A stretch of 64,000 nt of DNA from Elmis aenea (taxonomy: Eukaryota > Arthropoda > Insecta > Coleoptera > Elmidae): contig CANTFG010000005.1 in assembly GCA_947652605.1 (NCBI GenBank), forward strand, positions 1 to 64,000, written 5' to 3'. Shown here piece by piece: positions 52,455 to 63,385 of the stretch; the stretch's first letter is position 1, and each line of letters starts with the position of its first letter. The translations under genes were made by a program, and so were the position numbers. The notes beneath the pieces were generated by a model that worked only from the letters and a program-made list of their open reading frames with translations, was not told where the DNA came from and ran no database searches.

Positions 52455-53582
52455 GTTTGTCTTAACTATTTTGAAATTTAATTTACAAAGTTATTCAAAA
52501 AATTAAAAATTTTGAAAATTTTTCTCGAAAACGGCTCATACGATTTTGTTCAAATTTTAGTATGTTATAGAGTTTATTTTTCTTAGTATAATGCCGTTTG
52601 TCTCAACTATTTTGAAATGTAATTTACAAAGTTATTCAAAAAATTAAAAATTTTGAAAATTTTTCTCGAAAACGGCTCATACGATTTTGTTCAAATTTTA
52701 GTATGTTATAGAGTTTATTTTTCTTAGTATAATGCCGTTTGTCTCAACTATTTTGAAATTTAATTTACAAAGTTATTCAAAAAATTAAAAATTTTGAAAA
52801 TTTTTCTCGAAAACGGCTCATACGATTTTGTTCAAATTTTAGTATGTTATAGAGTTTATTTTTCTTAGTATAATGCCGTTTGTCTCAACTATTTTGAAAT
52901 GTAATTTACAAAGTTATTCAAAAAATTAAAAATTTTGAAAATTTTTCTCGAAAACGGCTCATACGATTTTGTTCAAATTTTAGTATGTTATAGAGTTTAT
53001 TTTTCTTAGTATAATGCCGTTTGTCTCAACTATTTTGAAATGTAATTTACAAAGTTATTCAAAAAATTAAAAATTTTGAAAATTTTTCTCGAAAACGGCT
53101 CATACGATTTTGTTCAAATTTTAGTATGTTATAGAGTTTAGTTTTCTTAGTATAATGCCGTTTGTCTCAACTATTTTGAAATTTAATTTACAAAGTTATT
53201 CAAAAAATTAAAAATTTTGAAAATTTTTCTCGAAAACGGCTCATACGATTTTGTTCAAATTTTAGTATGTTATAGAGTTTATTTTTCTTAGTATAATGCC
53301 GTTTGTCTCAACTATTTTGAAATTTAATTTACAAAGTTATTCAAAAAATTAAAAATTTTGAAAATTTTTCTCGAAAACGGCTCATACGATTTTGTTCAAA
53401 TTTTAGTATGTTATAGAGTTTATTTTTCTTAGTATAATGCCGTTTGTCTCAACTATTTTGAAATGTAATTTACAAAGTTATTCAAAAAATTAAAAATTTT
53501 GAAAATTTTTCTCGAAAACGGCTCATACGATTTTGTTCAAATTTTAGTATGTTATAGAGTTTATTTTTCTTAGTATAAGGCC
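52455..53582. repeat. Run of eight tandem B1 monomers
   Basis: Starts are at 52455, 52596, 52737, 52878, 53019, 53160, 53301 and 53442, all 141 bp. Monomers alternate irregularly between GAAATTTAAT and GAAATGTAAT versions. The last ends in AAGGCCG just before the first full B2 cassette. One copy has TTTAGTTTTC in place of TTTATTTTTC (near 53138). Confidence 0.92.
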
Positions 53583-53635
53583 GTTTGTCTCAACTATTTT
53601 GAAATGTAATTTACAAAGTTATTCAAAAAATTAAA

Positions 53636-54102
53636 AATCGTATTTAGGGGCAAATAATCCTTAATTTGCTCATAACTAACGTGTATAAGAAGTTTGAAGC
53701 CATTTGCTGTAGTCTTATGAAAATCGATTTTTTTGTCGAAAAAAGTGCAAAGACTATAGCCTTTGTACTTTTCCCATTTTTCGCGAAAAATTGAAAATCG
53801 TATTTAGGGGCTAATAATCCTTAATTCGCTCATAACTAATGTGTATAAGAAGTTTGAAGCCATTTGCTGTAGTTTTAAGAAAATCGATTTTTTTGTCGAA
53901 AAAAGTGCAAAGACTATAGCCTTTGTACTTTTCCCATTTTTCGCGAAAAATTAAAAATCGTATTTAGAGGCTAATAATCCTTAACTTGCTCATAACTAAC
54001 GTGTATAAGAAGTTTGAAGCCATTTGCTATAGTTTTAAGAAAATCGATTTTTTTGTCGAAAAAAGTGCAGAGTATATAGCCTTTTTTTCTTAGTATTATG
54101 CC
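53636..54102. repeat. B2 cassette 1 (alpha-beta-gamma, 467 bp)
   Basis: AATCG starts are at 53636, 53796 and 53956. Alpha has GGGGCAAATAATCC and CTTATGAAAA; beta has GGGGCTAATAATCC, AATTCGCTC and ACTAATGTG; gamma has GAGGCTAATAATCC, AACTTGCTC, GCTATAG and GTGCAGAG. Alpha and beta are full 160-bp units linked by TTTTCCCATTTTTCGCG; gamma is cut after TATATAGCC. Type X exit (GTTTGTCTTAAC), followed by three B1. Confidence 0.92.
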
Positions 54103-54587
54103 GTTTGTCTTAACTATTTTGAAATTTAATTTACAAAGTTATTCAAAAAATTAAAAATTTTGAAAATTTTTCTCGAAAACGGCTCATACGATTTTGTTCA
54201 AATTTTAGTATGTTATAGAGTTTATTTTTCTTAGTATAATGCCGTTTGTCTCAACTATTTTGAAATGTAATTTACAAAGTTATTCAAAAAATTAAAAATT
54301 TTGAAAATTTTTCTCGAAAACGGCTCATACGATTTTGTTCAAATTTTAGTATGTTATAGAGTTTATTTTTCTTAGTATAATGCCGTTTGTCTCAACTATT
54401 TTGAAATTTAATTTACAAAGTTATTCAAAAAATTGAAAATTTTGAAAATTTTGAAAATTTTTCTCGAAAACGGCTTATACGATTTTGTTCAAATTTTAGT
54501 ATGTTATAGAGTTTATTTTTCTTAGTATAAGGCCGTTTGTCTCAACTATTTTGAAATGTAATTTACAAAGTTATTCAAAAAATTAAA

Positions 54588-55054
54588 AATCGTATTTAGG
54601 GGCAAATAATCCTTAATTTGCTCATAACTAACGTGTATAAGAAGTTTGAAGCCATTTGCTGTAGTCTTATGAAAATCGATTTTTTTGTCGAAAAAAGTGC
54701 AAAGACTATAGCCTTTGTACTTTTCCCATTTTTCGCGAAAAATTGAAAATCGTATTTAGGGGCTAATAATCCTTAATTCGCTCATAACTAATGTGTATAA
54801 GAAGTTTGAAGCCATTTGCTGTAGTTTTAAGAAAATCGATTTTTTTGTCGAAAAAAGTGCAAAGACTATAGCCTTTGTACTTTTCCCATTTTTCGCGAAA
54901 AATTAAAAATCGTATTTAGAGGCTAATACTCCTTAACTTGCTCATAACTAACGTGTATAAGAAGTTTGAAGCCATTTGCTATAGTTTTAAGAAAATCGAT
55001 TTTTTTGTCGAAAAAAGTGCAGAGTATATAGCCTTTTTTTCTTAGTATTATGCC
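54588..55054. repeat. B2 cassette 2 (alpha-beta-gamma)
   Basis: Same order and length as cassette 1, starting 952 bp after it. The gamma copy has a private change (AATACTCC for AATAATCC near 54928). Type X exit, followed by seven B1 copies (55055 to 56050), the third of which has the 9-bp AAAATTTTG expansion. Confidence 0.92.
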
Positions 55055-56103
55055 GTTTGTCTTAACTATTTTGAAATTTAATTTACAAAGTTATTCAAAA
55101 AATTAAAAATTTTGAAAATTTTTCTCGAAAACGGCTCATACGATTTTGTTCAAATTTTAGTATGTTATAGAGTTTATTTTTCTTAGTATAATGCCGTTTG
55201 TCTCAACTATTTTGAAATGTAATTTACAAAGTTATTCAAAAAATTAAAAATTTTGAAAATTTTTCTCGAAAACGGCTCATACGATTTTGTTCAAATTTTA
55301 GTATGTTATAGAGTTTATTTTTCTTAGTATAATGCCGTTTGTCTCAACTATTTTGAAATTTAATTTACAAAGTTATTCAAAAAATTGAAAATTTTGAAAA
55401 TTTTGAAAATTTTTCTCGAAAACGGCTTATACGATTTTGTTCAAATTTTAGTATGTTATAGAGTTTATTTTTCTTAGTATAATGCCGTTTGTCTCAAATA
55501 TTTTGAAATGTAATTTACAAAGTTATTCAAAAAATTGAAAATTTTGAAAATTTTTCTCGAAAACGGCTCATACGATTTTGTTCAAATTTTAGTATGTTAT
55601 AGAGTTTATTTTTCTCAGTATAATGCCGTTTGTCTCAACTATTTTGAAATGTAATATACAAAGTTATTCAAAAAATTGAAAATTTTGAAAATTTTTCTCG
55701 AAAACGGCTCATACGATTTTGTTCAAATTTTAGTATGTTATAGAGTTTATTTTTCTTAGTATAATGCCGTTTGTCTCAACTATTTTGAAATTTAATTTAC
55801 AAAGTTATTCAAAAAATTAAAAATTTTGAAAATTTTTCTCGAAAACGGCTCATACGATTTTGTTCAAATTTTAGTATGTTATAGAGTTTATTTTTCTTAG
55901 TATAATGCCGTTTGTCTCAACTATTTTGAAATGTAATTTACAAAGTTATTCAAAAAATTAAAAATTTTGAAAATTTTTCTCGAAAACGGCTCATACGATT
56001 TTGTTCAAATTTTAGTATGTTATAGAGTTTATTTTTCTTAGTATAAGGCCGTTTGTCTCAACTATTTTGAAATGTAATTTACAAAGTTATTCAAAAAATT
56101 AAA

Positions 56104-56570
56104 AATCGTATTTAGGGGCAAATAATCCTTAATTTGCTCATAACTAACGTGTATAAGAAGTTTGAAGCCATTTGCTGTAGTCTTATGAAAATCGATTTTT
56201 TTGTCGAAAAAAGTGCAAAGACTATAGCCTTTGTACTTTTCCCATTTTTCGCGAAAAATTGAAAATCGTATTTAGGGGCTAATAATCCTTAATTCGCTCA
56301 TAACTAATGTGTATAAGAAGTTTGAAGCCATTTGCTGTAGTTTTAAGAAAATCGATTTTTTTGTCGAAAAAAGTGCAAAGACTATAGCCTTTGTACTTTT
56401 CCCATTTTTCGCGAAAAATTAAAAATCGTATTTAGAGGCTAATAATCCTTAACTTGCTCATAACTAACGTGTATAAGAAGTTTGAAGCCATTTGCTATAG
56501 TTTTAAGAAAATCGATTTTTTTGTCGAAAAAAGTGCAGAGTATATAGCCTTTTTTTCTTAGTATTATGCC
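56104..56570. repeat. B2 cassette 3 (alpha-beta-gamma), start of a dimeric HOR
   Basis: Type X exit (CTTAAC), followed by three B1; the first carries ATAAAGTTT (56684), a marker repeated 2,036 and 4,779 bp later. With cassette 4 it forms the reference 2,036-bp dimer (56104-58139). Confidence 0.92.
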
Positions 56571-57055
56571 GTTTGTCTTAACTATTTTGAAATTTAATTT
56601 ACAAAGTTATTCAAAAAATTAAAAATTTTGAAAATTTTTCTCGAAAACGGCTCATACGATTTTGTTCAAATTTTAGTATGTTATAAAGTTTATTTTTCTT
56701 AGTATAATGCCGTTTGTCTCAACTATTTTGAAATGTAATTTACAAAGTTATTCAAAAAATTAAAAATTTTGAAAATTTTTCTCGAAAACGGCTCATACGA
56801 TTTTGTTCAAATTTTAGTATGTTATAGAGTTTATTTTTCTTAGTATAATGCCGTTTGTCTCAACTATTTTGAAATTTAATTTACAAAGTTATTCAAAAAA
56901 TTGAAAATTTTGAAAATTTTGAAAATTTTTCTCGAAAACGGCTTATACGATTTTGTTCAAATTTTAGTATGTTATAGAGTTTATTTTTCTTAGTATAAGG
57001 CCGTTTGTCTCAACTATTTTGAAATGTAATTTACAAAGTTATTCAAAAAATTAAA

Positions 57056-57522
57056 AATCGTATTTAGGGGCAAATAATCCTTAATTTGCTCATAACTAAC
57101 GTGTATAAGAAGTTTGAAGCCATTTGCTGTAGTCTTATGAAAATCGATTTTTTTGTCGAAAAAAGTGCAAAGACTATAGCCTTTGTACTTTTCCCATTTT
57201 TCGCGAAAAATTGAAAATCGTATTTAGGGGCTAATAATCCTTAATTCGCTCATAACTAATGTGTATAAGAAGTTTGAAGCCATTTGCTGTAGTTTTAAGA
57301 AAATCGATTTTTTTGTCGAAAAAAGTGCAAAGACTATAGCCTTTGTACTTTTCCCATTTTTCGCGAAAAATTAAAAATCGTATTTAGAGGCTAATAATCC
57401 TTAACTTGCTCATAACTAACGTGTATAAGAAGTTTGAAGCCATTTGCTATAGTTTTAAGAAAATCGATTTTTTTGTCGAAAAAAGTGCAGAGTATATAGC
57501 CTTTTTTTCTTAGTATTATGCC
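57056..57522. repeat. B2 cassette 4 (alpha-beta-gamma), second half of the dimer
   Basis: Type Y exit (GTTTGTCTCAAC with GAAATGTAAT), followed by four B1. The second B1 carries CATACTTCTTTG in place of CATACGATTTTG (TTCTTTG at 57751), a marker of this half of the dimer. Confidence 0.92.
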
Positions 57523-58139
57523 GTTTGTCTCAACTATTTTGAAATGTAATTTACAAAGTTATTCAAAAAATTAAAAATTTTGAAAATTTTTCTCGAAAAC
57601 GGCTCATACGATTTTGTTCAAATTTTAGTATGTTATAGAGTTTATTTTTCTTAGTATAATGCCGTTTGTCTCAACTATTTTGAAATTTAATTTACAAAGT
57701 TATTCAAAAAATTAAAAATTTTGAAAATTTTTCTCGAAAACGGCTCATACTTCTTTGTTCAAATTTTAGTATGTTATAGAGTTTATTTTTCTTAGTATAA
57801 TGCCGTTTGTCTCAACTATTTTGAAATTTAATTTACAAAGTTATTCAAAAAATTAAAAATTTTGAAAATTTTTCTCGAAAACGGCTCATACGATTTTGTT
57901 CAAATTTTAGTATGTTATAGAGTTTATTTTTCTTAGTATAATGCCGTTTGTCTCAACTATTTTGAAATGTAATTTACAAAGTTATTCAAAAAATTAAAAA
58001 TTTTGAAAATTTTTCTCGAAAACGGCTCATACGATTTTGTTCAAATTTTAGTATGTTATAGAGTTTATTTTTCTTAGTATAAGGCCGTTTGTCTCAACTA
58101 TTTTGAAATGTAATTTACAAAGTTATTCAAAAAATTAAA

Positions 58140-58606
58140 AATCGTATTTAGGGGCAAATAATCCTTAATTTGCTCATAACTAACGTGTATAAGAAGTTTG
58201 AAGCCATTTGCTGTAGTCTTATGAAAATCGATTTTTTTGTCGAAAAAAGTGCAAAGACTATAGCCTTTGTACTTTTCCCATTTTTCGCGAAAAATTGAAA
58301 ATCGTATTTAGGGGCTAATAATCCTTAATTCGCTCATAACTAATGTGTATAAGAAGTTTGAAGCCATTTGCTGTAGTTTTAAGAAAATCGATTTTTTTGT
58401 CGAAAAAAGTGCAAAGACTATAGCCTTTGTACTTTTCCCATTTTTCGCGAAAAATTAAAAATCGTATTTAGAGGCTAATAATCCTTAACTTGCTCATAAC
58501 TAACGTGTATAAGAAGTTTGAAGCCATTTGCTATAGTTTTAAGAAAATCGATTTTTTTGTCGAAAAAAGTGCAGAGTATATAGCCTTTTTTTCTTAGTAT
58601 TATGCC
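58140..58606. repeat. B2 cassette 5 (alpha-beta-gamma)
   Basis: Type X exit, three B1 following, with the ATAAAGTTT marker at 58720. It starts exactly 2,036 bp after cassette 3. Confidence 0.92.
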
Positions 58607-59091
58607 GTTTGTCTTAACTATTTTGAAATTTAATTTACAAAGTTATTCAAAAAATTAAAAATTTTGAAAATTTTTCTCGAAAACGGCTCATACGATTTTG
58701 TTCAAATTTTAGTATGTTATAAAGTTTATTTTTCTTAGTATAATGCCGTTTGTCTCAACTATTTTGAAATGTAATTTACAAAGTTATTCAAAAAATTAAA
58801 AATTTTGAAAATTTTTCTCGAAAACGGCTCATACGATTTTGTTCAAATTTTAGTATGTTATAGAGTTTATTTTTCTTAGTATAATGCCGTTTGTCTCAAC
58901 TATTTTGAAATTTAATTTACAAAGTTATTCAAAAAATTGAAAATTTTGAAAATTTTGAAAATTTTTCTCGAAAACGGCTTATACGATTTTGTTCAAATTT
59001 TAGTATGTTATAGAGTTTATTTTTCTTAGTATAAGGCCGTTTGTCTCAACTATTTTGAAATGTAATTTACAAAGTTATTCAAAAAATTAAA

Positions 59092-59560
59092 AATCGTATT
59101 TAGGGGCAAATAATCCTTAATTTGCTCATAACTAACGTGTATAAGAAGTTTGAAGCCATTTGCTGTAGTCTTATGAAAATCGATTTTTTTGTCGAAAAAA
59201 GTGCAAAGACTATAGCCTTTGTACTTTTCCCATTTTTCGCGAAAAATTGAAAATCGTATTTAGGGGCTAATAATCCTTAATTCGCTCATAACTAATGTGT
59301 ATAAGAAGTTTGAAGCCATTTGCTGTAGTTTTAAGAAAATCGATTTTTTTGTCGAAAAAAGTGCAAAGACTATATAGCCTTTGTACTTTTCCCATTTTTC
59401 GCGAAAAATTAAAAATCGTATTTAGAGGCTAATAATCCTTAACTTGCTCATAACTAACGTGTATAAGAAGTTTGAAGCCATTTGCTATAGTTTTAAGAAA
59501 ATCGATTTTTTTGTCGAAAAAAGTGCAGAGTATATAGCCTTTTTTTCTTAGTATTATGCC
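59092..59560. repeat. B2 cassette 6 (alpha-beta-gamma, 469 bp)
   Basis: Type Y exit. The beta copy has ACTATATAGCC instead of ACTATAGCC near 59370, a 2-bp TA gain private to this cassette. Nine B1 copies follow (59561 to 60829), five more than in the other type Y halves, with the TTCTTTG marker at 59789. Confidence 0.92.
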
Positions 59561-60882
59561 GTTTGTCTCAACTATTTTGAAATGTAATTTACAAAGTTAT
59601 TCAAAAAATTAAAAATTTTGAAAATTTTTCTCGAAAACGGCTCATACGATTTTGTTCAAATTTTAGTATGTTATAGAGTTTATTTTTCTTAGTATAATGC
59701 CGTTTGTCTCAACTATTTTGAAATTTAATTTACAAAGTTATTCAAAAAATTAAAAATTTTGAAAATTTTTCTCGAAAACGGCTCATACTTCTTTGTTCAA
59801 ATTTTAGTATGTTATAGAGTTTATTTTTCTTAGTATAATGCCGTTTGTCTCAACTATTTTGAAATTTAATTTACAAAGTTATTCAAAAAATTAAAAATTT
59901 TGAAAATTTTTCTCGAAAACGGCTCATACGATTTTGTTCAAATTTTAGTATGTTATAGAGTTTATTTTTCTTAGTATAATGCCGTTTGTCTCAACTATTT
60001 TGAAATTTAATTTACAAAGTTATTCAAAAAATTGAAAATTTTGAAAATTTTTCTCGAAAACGGCTCATACGATTTTGTTCAAATTTTAGTATGTTATAGA
60101 GTTTATTTTTCTTAGTATAATGCCGTTTGTCTCAACTATTTTGAAATTTAATTTACAAAGTTATTCAAAAAATTAAAAATTTTGAAAATTTTTCTCGAAA
60201 ACGGCTCATACGATTTTGTTCAAATTTTAGTATGTTATAGAGTTTATTTTTCTTAGTATAATGCCGTTTGTCTCAACTATTTTGAAATTTAATTTACAAA
60301 GTTATTCAAAAAATTGAAAATTTTGAAAATTTTTCTCGAAAACGGCTCATACGATTTTGTTCAAATTTTAGTATGTTATAGAGTTTATTTTTCTTAGTAT
60401 AATGCCGTTTGTCTCAACTATTTTGAAATTTAATTTACAAAGTTATTCAAAAAATTAAAAATTTTGAAAATTTTTCTCGAAAACGGCTCATACGATTTTG
60501 TTCAAATTTTAGTATGTTATAGAGTTTATTTTTCTTAGTATAATGCCGTTTGTCTCAACTATTTTGAAATGTAATTTACAAAGTTATTCAAAAAATTAAA
60601 AATTTTGAAAATTTTTCTCGAAAACGGCTCATACGATTTTGTTTAAATTTTAGTATGTTATAGAGTTTATTTTTCTTAGTATAATGCCGTTTGTCTCAAC
60701 TATTTTGAAATTTAATTTACAAAGTTATTCAAAAAATTAAAAATTTTGAAAATTTTTCTCGAAAACGGCTCATACGATTTTGTTCAAATTTTAGTATGTT
60801 ATAGAGTTTATTTTTCTTAGTATAAGGCCGTTTGTCTCAACTATTTTGAAATGTAATTTACAAAGTTATTCAAAAAATTAAA

Positions 60883-61349
60883 AATCGTATTTAGGGGCAA
60901 ATAATCCTTAATTTGCTCATAACTAACGTGTATAAGAAGTTTGAAGCCATTTGCTGTAGTCTTATGAAAATCGATTTTTTTGTCGAAAAAAGTGCAAAGA
61001 CTATAGCCTTTGTACTTTTCCCATTTTTCGCGAAAAATTGAAAATCGTATTTAGGGGCTAATAATCCTTAATTCGCTCATAACTAATGTGTATAAGAAGT
61101 TTGAAGCCATTTGCTGTAGTTTTAAGAAAATCGATTTTTTTGTCGAAAAAAGTGCAAAGACTATAGCCTTTGTACTTTTCCCATTTTTCGCGAAAAATTA
61201 AAAATCGTATTTAGAGGCTAATAATCCTTAACTTGCTCATAACTAACGTGTATAAGAAGTTTGAAGCCATTTGCTATAGTTTTAAGAAAATCGATTTTTT
61301 TGTCGAAAAAAGTGCAGAGTATATAGCCTTTTTTTCTTAGTATTATGCC
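60883..61349. repeat. B2 cassette 7 (alpha-beta-gamma)
   Basis: Type X exit, three B1 following, ATAAAGTTT marker at 61463. It starts 4,779 bp after cassette 3 and begins the second copy of the large duplication. Confidence 0.92.
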
Positions 61350-61834
61350 GTTTGTCTTAACTATTTTGAAATTTAATTTACAAAGTTATTCAAAAAATTA
61401 AAAATTTTGAAAATTTTTCTCGAAAACGGCTCATACGATTTTGTTCAAATTTTAGTATGTTATAAAGTTTATTTTTCTTAGTATAATGCCGTTTGTCTCA
61501 ACTATTTTGAAATGTAATTTACAAAGTTATTCAAAAAATTAAAAATTTTGAAAATTTTTCTCGAAAACGGCTCATACGATTTTGTTCAAATTTTAGTATG
61601 TTATAGAGTTTATTTTTCTTAGTATAATGCCGTTTGTCTCAACTATTTTGAAATTTAATTTACAAAGTTATTCAAAAAATTGAAAATTTTGAAAATTTTG
61701 AAAATTTTTCTCGAAAACGGCTTATACGATTTTGTTCAAATTTTAGTATGTTATAGAGTTTATTTTTCTTAGTATAAGGCCGTTTGTCTCAACTATTTTG
61801 AAATGTAATTTACAAAGTTATTCAAAAAATTAAA

Positions 61835-62301
61835 AATCGTATTTAGGGGCAAATAATCCTTAATTTGCTCATAACTAACGTGTATAAGAAGTTTGAAGCC
61901 ATTTGCTGTAGTCTTATGAAAATCGATTTTTTTGTCGAAAAAAGTGCAAAGACTATAGCCTTTGTACTTTTCCCATTTTTCGCGAAAAATTGAAAATCGT
62001 ATTTAGGGGCTAATAATCCTTAATTCGCTCATAACTAATGTGTATAAGAAGTTTGAAGCCATTTGCTGTAGTTTTAAGAAAATCGATTTTTTTGTCGAAA
62101 AAAGTGCAAAGACTATAGCCTTTGTACTTTTCCCATTTTTCGCGAAAAATTAAAAATCGTATTTAGAGGCTAATAATCCTTAACTTGCTCATAACTAACG
62201 TGTATAAGAAGTTTGAAGCCATTTGCTATAGTTTTAAGAAAATCGATTTTTTTGTCGAAAAAAGTGCAGAGTATATAGCCTTTTTTTCTTAGTATTATGC
62301 C
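61835..62301. repeat. B2 cassette 8 (alpha-beta-gamma)
   Basis: Type Y exit, four B1 following, TTCTTTG marker at 62530, exactly 4,779 bp after that of cassette 4. Confidence 0.92.
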
Positions 62302-62918
62302 GTTTGTCTCAACTATTTTGAAATGTAATTTACAAAGTTATTCAAAAAATTAAAAATTTTGAAAATTTTTCTCGAAAACGGCTCATACGATTTTGTTCAA
62401 ATTTTAGTATGTTATAGAGTTTATTTTTCTTAGTATAATGCCGTTTGTCTCAACTATTTTGAAATTTAATTTACAAAGTTATTCAAAAAATTAAAAATTT
62501 TGAAAATTTTTCTCGAAAACGGCTCATACTTCTTTGTTCAAATTTTAGTATGTTATAGAGTTTATTTTTCTTAGTATAATGCCGTTTGTCTCAACTATTT
62601 TGAAATTTAATTTACAAAGTTATTCAAAAAATTAAAAATTTTGAAAATTTTTCTCGAAAACGGCTCATACGATTTTGTTCAAATTTTAGTATGTTATAGA
62701 GTTTATTTTTCTTAGTATAATGCCGTTTGTCTCAACTATTTTGAAATGTAATTTACAAAGTTATTCAAAAAATTAAAAATTTTGAAAATTTTTCTCGAAA
62801 ACGGCTCATACGATTTTGTTCAAATTTTAGTATGTTATAGAGTTTATTTTTCTTAGTATAAGGCCGTTTGTCTCAACTATTTTGAAATGTAATTTACAAA
62901 GTTATTCAAAAAATTAAA

Positions 62919-63385
62919 AATCGTATTTAGGGGCAAATAATCCTTAATTTGCTCATAACTAACGTGTATAAGAAGTTTGAAGCCATTTGCTGTAGTCTTA
63001 TGAAAATCGATTTTTTTGTCGAAAAAAGTGCAAAGACTATAGCCTTTGTACTTTTCCCATTTTTCGCGAAAAATTGAAAATCGTATTTAGGGGCTAATAA
63101 TCCTTAATTCGCTCATAACTAATGTGTATAAGAAGTTTGAAGCCATTTGCTGTAGTTTTAAGAAAATCGATTTTTTTGTCGAAAAAAGTGCAAAGACTAT
63201 AGCCTTTGTACTTTTCCCATTTTTCGCGAAAAATTAAAAATCGTATTTAGAGGCTAATAATCCTTAACTTGCTCATAACTAACGTGTATAAGAAGTTTGA
63301 AGCCATTTGCTATAGTTTTAAGAAAATCGATTTTTTTGTCGAAAAAAGTGCAGAGTATATAGCCTTTTTTTCTTAGTATTATGCC
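62919..63385. repeat. B2 cassette 9 (alpha-beta-gamma)
   Basis: Type X exit, but the following run is altered. Only one plain B1 (63386) precedes the 150-bp B1 (63527), and the next unit at 63677, which has the AAGGCCG and GAAATG context that elsewhere leads into B2, continues as ordinary B1 instead. Confidence 0.9.
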
